63,285 nt of DNA from contig NZ_JAKILG010000026.1 of NCBI RefSeq assembly GCF_023283765.1, positions 1-63,285 on the forward strand. The letters run 5' to 3'. The stretch comes from Shewanella profunda (GTDB lineage: Bacteria; Pseudomonadota; Gammaproteobacteria; Enterobacterales; Shewanellaceae). The position numbers were made by a program, and so were the translations under genes. How positions within the stretch are numbered: the first letter of the stretch is position 1; each line of letters opens with the position of its first letter. Below the pieces are notes generated by a model that ran no database searches, was not told where the DNA came from, and was given only the letters and a program-made list of their open reading frames with translations. Shown here piece after piece: positions 9,208 through 18,296 of the stretch.

Positions 9208-9230
9208 CTCAGTCATTAACCTGTATATTA

Positions 9231-9258
9231 TCAAAAGGAGCCGATTGGCTCCTTTTGA
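9231..9258 (+). terminator. Terminator after the small exported protein gene
   Basis: TCAAAAGGAGCC and GGCTCCTTTTGA form a perfect 12-bp stem with a GATT loop. Confidence 0.8.
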
Positions 9259-9416
9259 TATTTAAGCTTAACTGATTGGCACCGCTTATTTTATGGGAGA
9301 TTGAAACTGAGTTACGCTTTAGGCGGTCTTAGTTTGACTGACTCATTAGTGGGTTGTTATTAGCACCTTAAATTGGGTTAGGCGCCTACGATCTTTTTCA
9401 ATTAAGTGAGAATAGT

Positions 9417-9812
9417 ATGATGTTAACACTTACCGCAGCCACGGTTTTGAGTTCCGGAGTATGCTTTTACCACTTAAATCAAGGTAAGCGAGTGTTATTA
9501 GCACCGCTGCTTATTACCAATGTGAGTGAGCAGACAAAGCAAATGTTGTTGTGTGTGTTTCATTGTCAGACAATTTTTTTCCTGATATCAACGGCGATTT
9601 TTCTTACCTGTGCCCTTGCTCTGATCCCAGAGATGTACGCTTTTAGCTTATTGCTATTTATTGGGCTTAACTACAGTATTTTTGCAATTTGGCAGTTTTA
9701 TATAGCAAGCTTAAGTCCACCCAATAGTGGGCAAATGTTGAGTATTCAAGCTTTGGTTTTCCTATTTATCGGTATTTTATCTATGCTGGGGCCTTTGTTG
9801 CCAATGATCTGA
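9417..9812 (+). CDS. Small inner-membrane protein of unknown function
   Basis: A 131-residue protein with four hydrophobic segments (roughly 1-18, 45-70, 73-95 and 107-130). No conserved motif or family is recognised. It is flanked by a terminator upstream and a convergent gene 12 bases downstream, so it is a single-gene unit. ATG ATG at the start leaves the exact first codon open; AAGTGAGA is the nearest Shine-Dalgarno-like sequence. Confidence 0.65.
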   Translation: MMLTLTAATVLSSGVCFYHLNQGKRVLLAPLLITNVSEQTKQMLLCVFHCQTIFFLISTAIFLTCALALIPEMYAFSLLLFIGLNYSIFAIWQFYIASLSPPNSGQMLSIQALVFLFIGILSMLGPLLPMI

Positions 9813-9824
9813 TAGGGTTGAGTG

Positions 9825-10631
9825 TCAATCTGATGTTGTTAGTTTTATGCCATAGTTTTGAGCTAATTCTGCCAACTTACCATTATCGGTTAGTAATTGT
9901 AGCCAATGGGACAGGTTGTTAGCTTCTAACAGTGAGTTCGGCTTCAATAGAATGCTATGAGTATAATGTTGATCCCAGTTGTCAGATATTAGCAATAGCG
10001 GTTGTTCCTGCGGATTGAGCTTGAGATAGTCATTCAGGTAAGAATAGGTTACAGGCGCGACATCGGCACGTTTGCGTAAAATACTTTCAATCGATGCTTT
10101 ATTATTGTTTACAAATATAATATTGAATTGTTTTTCAAGGTGAGCAGGATTGGTTTCAAATTGGGCGAAGCGGTAGTGATAACCTTTAACTAATGCAATC
10201 GATTTATGGGTTAGATCGCTAAAAAACAACTGGTTTTTAGCCTTACTCTTTAGGGCAATAAAGGTTTCACCATCGGTGATGTTTAAGGGAATAAATTGGG
10301 TATCTATTTGTTTCCAGCTCCAGCTGGGGTTCTCAAACATCATCATATCGAATCGTCCGACTGAATAGGCTTTATATCTGTGTTCTATGCTGGTAGAGAC
10401 AAATTCAAATCTGACGTCCTGTTGGACTTGATTGAGAGCATTAATAATATCGAGGGTTAGGCCTGTATAGCGGCCATCCTGCTGAAGATTTACGTAGGGG
10501 GCAAATTGATAACCTCCTACTCGTATTTGAGGTATAGGTTCGATTTGCTGCCCTTGAGCAAATACCATAGAGCTCAAACTGGTAAAGAGGATAAAGCATA
10601 AGAGTGGGTAGCTACTGCCTTGTAAGTGCAT
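9825..10631 (-). CDS. Periplasmic solute-binding-like protein (SBP_bac_3 family)
   Basis: A 268-residue protein with a signal peptide (cleavage near VFA-QG at ~26) and the two-lobed fold of family 3 amino-acid-binding proteins: RVGGYQFAPYVNLQQDGRYTGLTLDIINALN at the start, RFDMMMFENPS in the middle and LAELAQNYGIKL at the end. No transporter genes are next to it, as is common for the many orphan family members in Shewanella, so it may be a stand-alone sensor or scavenging protein. Ligand unknown. AGGAGAA precedes the start codon. Confidence 0.8.
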   Translation of the reverse strand: MHLQGSSYPLLCFILFTSLSSMVFAQGQQIEPIPQIRVGGYQFAPYVNLQQDGRYTGLTLDIINALNQVQQDVRFEFVSTSIEHRYKAYSVGRFDMMMFENPSWSWKQIDTQFIPLNITDGETFIALKSKAKNQLFFSDLTHKSIALVKGYHYRFAQFETNPAHLEKQFNIIFVNNNKASIESILRKRADVAPVTYSYLNDYLKLNPQEQPLLLISDNWDQHYTHSILLKPNSLLEANNLSHWLQLLTDNGKLAELAQNYGIKLTTSD

Positions 10632-10766
10632 AGGTTCTCCTGTTATTCACCGCTACCTTAGCTTACCTCTGGTTGTTACAAGTTAATACAATTAATTGCT
10701 GCACTACCGTATTGTTAATGCGTATTTTGTGCTGGTCAGTTTTATGATGATTAGGGAGATCTCACA

Positions 10767-11867
10767 TTGAGTAATTTACCATCTCAGGTGTGTGAGTGGC
10801 TTGAACAAGGACATATTACCAAAGCCCTAGCAAGTCGCTTATATTGTACTCTTTCGCAGCGACCTAGCGCAGCGAGTTGGAGGGCGCTCTTTAGCGTATT
10901 GCTATTGTGGTTGGGGACGTTAAGTTTTGCCTGCGGGGTGATCTTTTTCTTTGCCTATAATTGGCAATCCCTTGGGCGTTTTGCCAAGTTTGCCCTGATT
11001 GAAGTGGCAATACTGCTGACAATTGTCGTTTTTGTTTGGTTATATTATCGCGCAGCCTGCTGTTTTTCAGAAACTCATCCTAATTCATCTAAACGTTCCC
11101 TCATTGGTGTGACAACCGCCAATGCCGTGCTTTTGGGGGCAAGTATCTTAGTGGGAGGATTATTGGCGCTAGTGGGACAAACCTATCAAACGGGCGCCGA
11201 TCCTTGGCAGTTATTTGCCCTATGGGCACTTGTGATCTTGCCCTTTGCTTGGGTAGCAAGATTCGATGGTTTGTGGTTATTGGTCGTCGGGTTGTTTAAT
11301 CTTAGTTTAGGATTATTTTTCGATACCTTTTCCCATTTTTGGGGATACTTTGGGGCTGAACAAGCGCTGCTGTTAATGTTTGTCATCTTCAATTTAGTTA
11401 TCTATTACACCTTTGTATTTTTAGACCGAAAAGCGACAGGACGCTGGCATGCTCCCCTTTTGGAATATGCTTGCTCGATGTTTGCGATGGGGTGTTTTAC
11501 CTGGCTTATCTGTTGGTTAATTTTTGATAGTGACCATGGCAGTGATACCTTTAGTACTTGGGTTAGCAGTGGTTATATAGCCCATCTTATTCTTGGTCTT
11601 TTTATTTTCCGTTACGTGTTGCCACAGATCTATCCATTAGCCTTGGGAGGATTTAGCCTTATTGCAGTGGGCGCCGCGTTACTAACAAAACTGATGTTTG
11701 AGGATAGCGATCCTATTGGTGGCTTTTTGTTTATCGGGCTTTATATCATATTGGCAAGTACAGGTTTAAATCTTTGGTTGAAGTCGGTGAGCCGTGTGTT
11801 TAACGCTCAATTTCCGCCAATGGCGACATTAAACCAAGGAATGGAGGTTGAAACTGATGATCGATAA
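10767..11867 (+). CDS. DUF2157 membrane protein
   Basis: A 366-residue protein with a soluble N-terminal helix-rich part (1-45) and about nine or ten membrane segments, matching DUF2157. It starts at TTG, supported by GGGAG nine bases before it. It opens a three-gene operon with a DUF4401 and a GDYXXLXY protein; this combination recurs in many proteobacteria, but no biochemical role has been established. The stop codon overlaps the next gene, which suggests translational coupling. Confidence 0.85.
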   Translation: MSNLPSQVCEWLEQGHITKALASRLYCTLSQRPSAASWRALFSVLLLWLGTLSFACGVIFFFAYNWQSLGRFAKFALIEVAILLTIVVFVWLYYRAACCFSETHPNSSKRSLIGVTTANAVLLGASILVGGLLALVGQTYQTGADPWQLFALWALVILPFAWVARFDGLWLLVVGLFNLSLGLFFDTFSHFWGYFGAEQALLLMFVIFNLVIYYTFVFLDRKATGRWHAPLLEYACSMFAMGCFTWLICWLIFDSDHGSDTFSTWVSSGYIAHLILGLFIFRYVLPQIYPLALGGFSLIAVGAALLTKLMFEDSDPIGGFLFIGLYIILASTGLNLWLKSVSRVFNAQFPPMATLNQGMEVETDDR

Positions 11868-12990
11868 GGCGACTCAAGTAGAGGATAAGCTAACCATAGA
11901 GTCTGTCGCAGAGTCGAGTTCGGCAAAATTGTGGCAAGCCTTGTATGTGGAGGGGAAAGTCAGTTCACCGCAGATGCCAGAAAGTCATGATATGCCTTGG
12001 TATGTTGCAGCCATGCAAGCCTTTGCTGCTTGGATTGCCGCATGGTTTTTATTGGGTTTTATGGCATCGCTTTTAGACGCGATTTTTGAGCGAGTCGAAG
12101 GATACTTTGCCTTATTTATTGGTTTAACTTATTTAGGCATAGGCGTTGGTTTGTACTTTTTACCGCGGCAACAGACGTTTGTTCAGCAATTTGCCTTTGC
12201 TGCGAGCTTAAGTGGACTCTTGGGCGTTGCTTGGGGATTATTCGATTTACTGGGCAATGACTTTAGTCTTGCCTGGTATTTCTGCATGGGGATTATTCTC
12301 TTGTGTTTATGGGGCTTGATTACCCATGGATTAGCCCAGCTGGTGTTTGCCTTTTGCCTAAGTTGGTGTGTTATTGGCGTTATGGCTAAATTACATCTAC
12401 TTAACTTAAGCCAGAGTATTTTTGCCTTGCTTATCAGTTTACTTATTTTAAATATCAATCAATTAGGTCGCCATTACCGTCGAGTACGTATGCTCACCTA
12501 TGGCTTTGCGCTTACCCTATTGAGTGTTCAATTGATTCATGCCTTTAGCATGGATAATGTGTTTGAAGAGTGGTTCAGCCCTTGGCGAGAAACGCTGTGG
12601 CTTACTCTGACTCATCTATTGATTATTTTTGCCATTTGCAGTTTTTTATTGGTATCAATTTTCCGAGAACGTCAACAATCACTGACTTCACTTGCCGCAC
12701 TTGGGTGTGCTATGGGGTTAGTTTTAGTCAGTGGTCTGTCGCTGCCTATGCAGGGCTTATCCACGGCTATTCTGCTGATTTTACTCGGCCACTACTCTAA
12801 TGAGCTGTGGCTTAAATGGATGGGTATTGCATCAGCGATATTATTTGTGAGTGGCTATTACTATTCCTTAGAAACGACGTTAATGCTTAAGTCTTGGTAT
12901 TTGATGGGGCTAGGAGCCTTGTTGCTGATGGCGCGGATCGGGATGTGGCAATTATTTCCAGAAAATCAGAATGCCAAGGAGAGTCTCTGA
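11857..12990 (+). CDS. DUF4401 membrane protein
   Basis: About 377 residues with ten or so membrane helices after a ~45-residue soluble head; fits DUF4401. A longer frame could begin at TTG 11848, but GGAGG at 11843-11847 sits nine bases before the ATG at 11857, which is therefore preferred. It overlaps the DUF2157 gene by 11 bases and its stop shares one base with the following start, so the three proteins are probably made together and may form one membrane complex (inference). Confidence 0.85.
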   Translation: MIDKATQVEDKLTIESVAESSSAKLWQALYVEGKVSSPQMPESHDMPWYVAAMQAFAAWIAAWFLLGFMASLLDAIFERVEGYFALFIGLTYLGIGVGLYFLPRQQTFVQQFAFAASLSGLLGVAWGLFDLLGNDFSLAWYFCMGIILLCLWGLITHGLAQLVFAFCLSWCVIGVMAKLHLLNLSQSIFALLISLLILNINQLGRHYRRVRMLTYGFALTLLSVQLIHAFSMDNVFEEWFSPWRETLWLTLTHLLIIFAICSFLLVSIFRERQQSLTSLAALGCAMGLVLVSGLSLPMQGLSTAILLILLGHYSNELWLKWMGIASAILFVSGYYYSLETTLMLKSWYLMGLGALLLMARIGMWQLFPENQNAKESL

Positions 12991-13493
12991 TGGGAAAACT
13001 GTCGGCTTCACATAAATGGGCACTTGGGATCGTATTATTCACGACTGTTGCGATTCTTACGGGCGTAAATTGGCGTATTTTTAAGTTTGAACAACTACTT
13101 AATCATGGTCAAGTGGTGCGCTTTGCATTAGCGCCAGTCGATCCGCGCTCCTTAATGCAGGGGGACTACATGGCACTGGAATATGCGATTGCCCGAGAGG
13201 TACGTAGCGTTTTAGCGCCGCAACAAATGCAGGGTCAGTTACTCTTGGCTGTTGATGAGCAAAAGGTAGCTCGTTTTGTGGACTTTTATACCGACCAAGC
13301 GCTCGGAAAAGATCAACTGCGGGTACAGTTTCGCGTCCGTGGTAATCAAATTAAGCTCGCATCGAACAGTTTTTTCTTTGAAGAAGGACAAGCCGATCAT
13401 TTTAGTGCGGCTAAATATGGCGAGTTTAGGGTGAACTCGCAAGGCGAGTTGCTGCTTGTCAGTTTACTCGATGAAAAGCTTCAGCCCTTATAA
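12990..13493 (+). CDS. GDYXXLXY-domain protein
   Basis: A 167-residue protein with one N-terminal membrane anchor (about 11-30) and a periplasmic domain containing the family signature GDYMALEYA (about 68-76), preceded by the typical FALAPVDPRSLMQ. The frame is open further upstream (to 12894), but the ATG at 12990 overlaps the DUF4401 stop (TGATG) and follows AAGGAGAG, so it is the likely start. It is the last gene of the DUF2157-DUF4401 operon; function unknown. Confidence 0.87.
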   Translation: MGKLSASHKWALGIVLFTTVAILTGVNWRIFKFEQLLNHGQVVRFALAPVDPRSLMQGDYMALEYAIAREVRSVLAPQQMQGQLLLAVDEQKVARFVDFYTDQALGKDQLRVQFRVRGNQIKLASNSFFFEEGQADHFSAAKYGEFRVNSQGELLLVSLLDEKLQPL

Positions 13494-13822
13494 CCCTCAG
13501 TTAACTCTCCAGCAATAGTGTCAGGATTGTTGGCATCCATTTGTTCCGCTTATTGTATTTACCTCGATTTATCTCTGGCCGCACTTTTTATGGGCGGCCA
13601 GCAGGTTCCGTACTGCTTTCTTCCTAGCTCTGATCGCTAAATTACTCGAATAATATCCATCTTTAGTTGCAACTTTAACGCAACCAATTTGTAACTTTGG
13701 CGGCCTATAGTATCGTCAGTCTTCGAGGTGATACCGCCTTGAAGAATCTAAGTGCATAAATTAAATAGCAATCAAATACCAATTCAATATCAAATACTAA
13801 AACGATACATTTAGGGGTCTCA
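13494..13822. other. Intergenic region upstream of the secreted nuclease gene
   Basis: A perfect 8-bp hairpin, CTGGCCGC (13575-13582) with GCGGCCAG (13594-13601), sits 80 bases after the GDYXXLXY stop. It lacks a following T run, so it is a weak terminator or an RNA structure. The remainder should hold the nuclease promoter; no confident -35/-10 pair is visible. Confidence 0.6.
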
Positions 13823-16657
13823 ATGTTTAATACTAAAACTGTGCTGGCGTTAGCCATCAGCAGCGTTTGTGGGCTTGCCCATGGCGCAGATAATTTAATC
13901 ATTTCAGAATATATCGAAGGTAGTAGCAACAATAAAGCCATCGAACTTTATAATCCAACGGCCAGTGTTATCGATTTAAGCCAATACCAATTACGTTTCT
14001 ATTTTAATGGCAGCACAAACGTAGGCACTACGATTGTGCTCACAGGCTCATTAGCGGCGGGTGCAACTTATGTTGTGGCTGATAACGATGCCTCTGCCGA
14101 TATTCTTGCGGTGACGAATCAACAGAGTACCGCGAGCTTTTTTAACGGTGATGATGCCATTGTACTGACCTATCAAAATCAAGTGATTGATAGTTTAGGG
14201 CAAGTTGGAGTCGATCCTGGCGCAGAGTGGGGCAGTGGAGATCTCTCCACTCAGGACAATACGTTACGCCGTAATTCTGAGCTACTGATTGCTGATACCA
14301 TTATTGACGATGCGGTGAACTTTAGTACGTGGCTGGGTTTTGCTAAGGATGATATTTCAGATCTTGGCAAGTTTAACGCCGGCACGCCGATTGATCCCGT
14401 CGATCCTCCACCAAGCTCTTTGGTGTGTGGCGAAGACGCTACCGCAATTCATACTCTTCAAGGTACGGGTGCTATAAGCCCTTTCAATGGTCAAACCTTA
14501 GTGGTTGAGGCTGTGGTTGTTAGCAATCAAGAAGCGGGTCTTAAGGGCATTTTCGTACAAATGGCTGATAATGAAGCCGATAGCGATCCCCAAACTTCTG
14601 AAGGTGTATTTGTGTACACGGGCAATACGCCAACAGCTTATATGGCGGGCGACCGTATTCGCTTAAAAGCTAAAGTCACTGAATATCAAGGTTTAACTGA
14701 ATTAACGACAGTTTCTGAGCACACACTTTGTGCCACAGGGCAAACACTGCCAACGGCCGCTGTAGTGACCCTACCGGTTAACAGTAGCGATGATTTTGAA
14801 CCCTTCGAGGGCATGCGCGTTCGTTTTAACCAAGATTTAGTGGTTAACGAAGTCTATAACCTCGGCCGTTATGGCGAGATTTCTTTAGGCAGTCAGCGCC
14901 ACTTTATTGGTACTCAGGTGGCTGCACCGGGCGCGGATGCATTAGCGGTGAGCGCAGCCAACCAACGCGACAGTATTTTATTAGATGATGGTTTAACGGC
15001 GCAGAATCCTGATCCTGTGCAATTTCCAGCCCCAGGTCTTAGCGCATCGAACACAGTGCGTGTGGGCGACAAAGTCACGCAGCTTACGGGTGTGATGCAC
15101 TATGGCTTTAACTTATATCGTGTTATGCCAATCGAAGCGGTTAACTTTGTAGCTGAAAATCCACGTCCTGTTGCGCCAACGCTAGCCGAGGGCGGTAATC
15201 TTAGCGTCGCCAGCTTTAACGTACTGAACTACTTCAATGGTGATGGTCAAGGTGCGGGTTTCCCAACTGAGCGTGGTGCCAATACCATAAGCGAGTTTGA
15301 GCGTCAAAAGGTCAAGATTATCAGTGCTATGGTGGGCATTAATGCCGATGTATTTGGTTTAATGGAAATCGAAAACGATGGCTTTGGCGCAAATTCAGCT
15401 ATTGCTGATTTAGTCGCTGGCTTAAATGCCGCTGTGGGTGAAACGCGTTATGCGTATATCGCGCCAACAGGCATGAATGCAATAGGAACCGATGCCATTT
15501 CTGTTGGTTTAATTTATCGCAGCGATAAAGTCACGCCGCAGGGTGCTGCGCGCATTCTATCCAGTGCCAATTCACCATTAGATGAAGATCAACAGCCGCT
15601 GTTTGACGATACAAGAAACCGCCCTATGCTGACGCAAGCCTTTAGCGTGAACGGCAGTGAAGAAGGCATGGTTGTCGCGGTTAATCACCTTAAATCTAAG
15701 GGCAGTGAATGTGCGGGCGATCCTGATCTTAACGATGGTCAAGGTAACTGTAATATCACTCGTACCCGCGCGGCGACGGCCGCTGCTCAATGGATTAGTG
15801 AACAATATCCAGATCAAGGTGTGCTGCTGATTGGTGATTTGAACGCCTACGCGAAGGAAGAGCCATTAACTGCGTTAGCAAATGCAGGATTTAGTGAACT
15901 GTTTGCTGAGCTTGGAAAGCCAAATCCATACACCTATGTGTTCTCAGCGGAATCGGGTCAGTTGGATCATGCTTTAGCGAACGCAGCATTGCTGGATAAA
16001 GTGGTGGATGTGGCGCAGTGGCATATCAATACCGATGAACCGCGCGTATTGGATTACAACGAAGAGTTTAAGACACTCGTTCAAATCCAAGACTTATTCG
16101 CAAGTGATGCTTACCGCTCATCGGATCACGATCCTGTGGTGATTTCACTCTTGCTTGAAGCGGAGAAAGTCGCGCCAGTAGCCAGTTTCACTCAAGTGGT
16201 GAATGGTGCTGCAGTGCAATTGACGTCAACCTCAAGCGATAGCGATGGGCAAATTGTGTCTGCCGAGTGGAGCTTTGGCGATAATACAGTGGCAGTGGGT
16301 GATGTAGTTACTCACAGTTACAGCCAAAGCGGTGAATATCTGGTCACACTAACTGTGATTGATAATGACGGCCTAACCCATAGCAGCTCACAAATGGTGG
16401 TGGTAGTTGTCGAAAATGTGAAACAACCACCCGTTGCACAAATTCAGCGTATCAATTTATGGTTAGTCGATATGTTTATCTCGACCAGCTACGATACCGA
16501 TGGCGTGATCAAGCAACATAAATGGACGTTCGACAATGGCACCCGCGCTAACGGCCAAGTGGTATTACGCCTTGCCCGCCGTGGTCAACACACTGTTGAA
16601 CTGACCGTTAAAGATAACGACAAGTTAACCGATACCACGACGCTGACTTATCGTTAG
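13823..16657 (+). CDS. exeS: Secreted endonuclease, ExeM/NucH family (ExeS-like) with PKD domains
   Basis: A 944-residue extracellular nuclease. Order: signal peptide (cleavage near AHG at ~21), lamin-tail domain (~22-150), OB-fold-like segment (~205-310), endonuclease/exonuclease/phosphatase domain (~455-770) and two PKD domains (~785-870 and 873-944). Catalytic motifs are SVASFNVLNYF (~460), LMEIEND (~514), VNHLKSKG, IGDLNAYA and RSSDHDPV (~764). S. oneidensis has two such enzymes; ExeM ends in a GlyGly-CTERM anchor, whereas this protein ends in a PKD domain and has no anchor, so it fits ExeS, a freely secreted enzyme for degrading extracellular DNA. Assignment to ExeS is from length, architecture and neighbourhood. 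Confidence 0.88.
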   Translation: MFNTKTVLALAISSVCGLAHGADNLIISEYIEGSSNNKAIELYNPTASVIDLSQYQLRFYFNGSTNVGTTIVLTGSLAAGATYVVADNDASADILAVTNQQSTASFFNGDDAIVLTYQNQVIDSLGQVGVDPGAEWGSGDLSTQDNTLRRNSELLIADTIIDDAVNFSTWLGFAKDDISDLGKFNAGTPIDPVDPPPSSLVCGEDATAIHTLQGTGAISPFNGQTLVVEAVVVSNQEAGLKGIFVQMADNEADSDPQTSEGVFVYTGNTPTAYMAGDRIRLKAKVTEYQGLTELTTVSEHTLCATGQTLPTAAVVTLPVNSSDDFEPFEGMRVRFNQDLVVNEVYNLGRYGEISLGSQRHFIGTQVAAPGADALAVSAANQRDSILLDDGLTAQNPDPVQFPAPGLSASNTVRVGDKVTQLTGVMHYGFNLYRVMPIEAVNFVAENPRPVAPTLAEGGNLSVASFNVLNYFNGDGQGAGFPTERGANTISEFERQKVKIISAMVGINADVFGLMEIENDGFGANSAIADLVAGLNAAVGETRYAYIAPTGMNAIGTDAISVGLIYRSDKVTPQGAARILSSANSPLDEDQQPLFDDTRNRPMLTQAFSVNGSEEGMVVAVNHLKSKGSECAGDPDLNDGQGNCNITRTRAATAAAQWISEQYPDQGVLLIGDLNAYAKEEPLTALANAGFSELFAELGKPNPYTYVFSAESGQLDHALANAALLDKVVDVAQWHINTDEPRVLDYNEEFKTLVQIQDLFASDAYRSSDHDPVVISLLLEAEKVAPVASFTQVVNGAAVQLTSTSSDSDGQIVSAEWSFGDNTVAVGDVVTHSYSQSGEYLVTLTVIDNDGLTHSSSQMVVVVVENVKQPPVAQIQRINLWLVDMFISTSYDTDGVIKQHKWTFDNGTRANGQVVLRLARRGQHTVELTVKDNDKLTDTTTLTYR

Positions 16658-16694
16658 GCCAGTCCATTTATTCCGCTGATTTTTAAGTGATTCA

Positions 16695-16717
16695 AAGCCC
16701 GCAGCTGCGGGCTTTTG
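16695..16717 (+). terminator. Terminator of the nuclease gene
   Basis: AAAGCCCGCAG and CTGCGGGCTTT form a near-gapless stem followed by TTGTTT. Confidence 0.85.
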
Positions 16718-17142
16718 TTTAAGCTTTGCAGTTGATACTGGAATCACTGATATTGTTATCATGCTCGGAATAAGTTCAGCTTACTTAGTGATGATTTGAT
16801 AGGGGAAAAATTCAATTTAGGTGTTCACGGTATGATTGATTTTTTGATTGAATAACTGAAATACGGGCTCTAATTTTAGCATTTTGAGCGTCAGCACTTC
16901 TGTAACATATCGTCGGTCTATCCTTGGTGGCTAACTAAGGTCTCTGTATTTAAGGTTTGCACTCAAGGTTCGCACCCGACATATTAACAAACCGAAAAAT
17001 TGATTTTGGTAACTAACTCACTTTTCCATAAAGTGAGTTAGTCATCTCCATAAAACCATATGTGGCTTGATAAATTAGGTGTATTAAGCATTATTATGGA
17101 TTTTTAGTAGATGTTCAGTTCACAACAGGGTGATTGGAATAT
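16718..17142. other. Intergenic region between the nuclease and GFA genes
   Basis: About 425 bp without a supported gene. The only clear structure is the 13-bp palindrome at 17012-17042, listed separately. Confidence 0.6.
17012..17042. repeat. Perfect 13-bp inverted repeat upstream of the GFA gene
   Basis: ACTAACTCACTTT (17012-17024) and AAAGTGAGTTAGT (17030-17042) are exact inverted repeats separated by TCCAT, about 100 bp before the GFA start. There is no T run. It could be an operator for a dimeric regulator or a transcript hairpin. Confidence 0.6.
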
Positions 17143-17661
17143 ATGAACAAGAGCAACTTATTTCTTTCAGAAGGTGGCTGCACCTGTCAATTCATTCGAT
17201 ATCGCATTGATACCGCCCCACTATTTGTACATTGCTGCCATTGCCGCTGGTGTCAGCGTGAAACTGGGGCTTCATTTGCCCTTAATGCCATGATAGAGAC
17301 TGACAGGGTTCACTTGATCTGTGGGGAGCCTGAGATTATTGACACTCCATCGGCAAGTGGTATGGGACAAAAGATTAGCAGATGTCCCAAGTGCCATGTG
17401 GCTGTTTGGAGTCACTACGCAGGTTCAGGGCCGATACTCAGTTTTTTACGGGTGGGCACTTTGGATAACCCTGACATACTGCCGCCGGATATACATATTT
17501 TCACCTCATCCAAGCAACCTTGGGTCATCCTTCCCGAAGATATCCCTTCGGTTTCTGAGTATTATGATCGTGAAAAATACTGGCCAGCGCAGAGCCTAGA
17601 GCGACGTTTGAAAATACTGCCAGAAATTAATGCCTATCAAGCTGGGCGTCAGCGTACTTAA
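17143..17661 (+). CDS. GFA-domain zinc protein (glutathione-dependent formaldehyde-activating enzyme family)
   Basis: About 172 residues. The zinc-binding cysteines typical of the GFA/CENP-V fold are all present: GGCTCQF, HCCHCRWCQRETG and CPKCHVAVW. Family members bind glutathione or small thiols; most, including this one, have no proven reaction, so formaldehyde activation should not be assumed. The frame extends to a TTG at 17134, but AGGGTGA lies nine bases before the ATG at 17143. The gene stands alone on the plus strand. Confidence 0.85.
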   Translation: MNKSNLFLSEGGCTCQFIRYRIDTAPLFVHCCHCRWCQRETGASFALNAMIETDRVHLICGEPEIIDTPSASGMGQKISRCPKCHVAVWSHYAGSGPILSFLRVGTLDNPDILPPDIHIFTSSKQPWVILPEDIPSVSEYYDREKYWPAQSLERRLKILPEINAYQAGRQRT

Positions 17662-17795
17662 ATAGCATTATTTGTTTAAGTAGAATGTAATTTTCTATGA
17701 CTTGAATCTAAGTTTAAATCGGATTATGTTATTGTTTTACAATGGAAGACTGATTTTGGGTTATTGTTTTTACTGGGGAGCATGAGGCGCCCAAA

Positions 17796-18188
17796 ATGAA
17801 TGTTGAAACCCTAAAATATATAAACAAACACCAACTTTCGTCAGTCATGAATAAGACAAAGTGGTGCGAGCTTGAAAAGGCATTGAATGGATCTGAAGAC
17901 TTTATTCCCCATGTGCGATACAAACTGATTTATGATGAGACGCCTAATGCAGGTTTTACTGCCGTGTGGTGGCACGAGTTACTTGAAATAGCAGAAACCA
18001 TTGAGTGGTTAGAAGTTGATCCATTCAAAAGAGAATGGTTAGGCCGATTAGTGACGGATCGAGTGACTGACTTTTCTGATTTTGTAAGTGCACAATTAGC
18101 CCAATATTCAATTCCTTACTCGATAGAAAATGGTATGTTTCGGATTTGGGGCTATCTGAGGTTGGGTGAGTCTCCTGAGTTTCAGTAA
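17796..18188 (+). CDS. DUF6678-like small cytosolic protein
   Basis: A 130-residue protein without signal or membrane segment. Its central and C-terminal segments (PHVRYKLIYDE, VWWHELLEIAETIEWLEVDP, YSIPYSIENGMFRIWGYLR) resemble the DUF6678 group, a family of acidic small proteins without a known role that often behaves like an immunity or accessory protein. The family match is from memory and moderate. GGGGAGC is some distance before the ATG. A strong terminator follows. Confidence 0.65.
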   Translation: MNVETLKYINKHQLSSVMNKTKWCELEKALNGSEDFIPHVRYKLIYDETPNAGFTAVWWHELLEIAETIEWLEVDPFKREWLGRLVTDRVTDFSDFVSAQLAQYSIPYSIENGMFRIWGYLRLGESPEFQ

Positions 18189-18205
18189 CTGCACCGTTAT
18201 ACATG

Positions 18206-18243
18206 AATAAGTGCTTTATTTTGCAATAAAGCACTTATTTTTA
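18206..18243. terminator. Bidirectional terminator
   Basis: AATAAGTGCTTTATT and AATAAAGCACTTATT are a perfect 15-bp stem around TTGC, followed by TTTT. It lies between two convergent transcription units and could serve both. Confidence 0.85.
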
Positions 18244-18296
18244 AGCGATTCAAACACTCGTTAACCTACTGATCACACTACTGATTAAAGTACCGA

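Noticed and set aside
16158..16657. GlyGly-CTERM anchor on the secreted nuclease
   Set aside because: The C-terminus is a PKD domain ending in TTTLTYR, with no membrane helix or Arg cluster.
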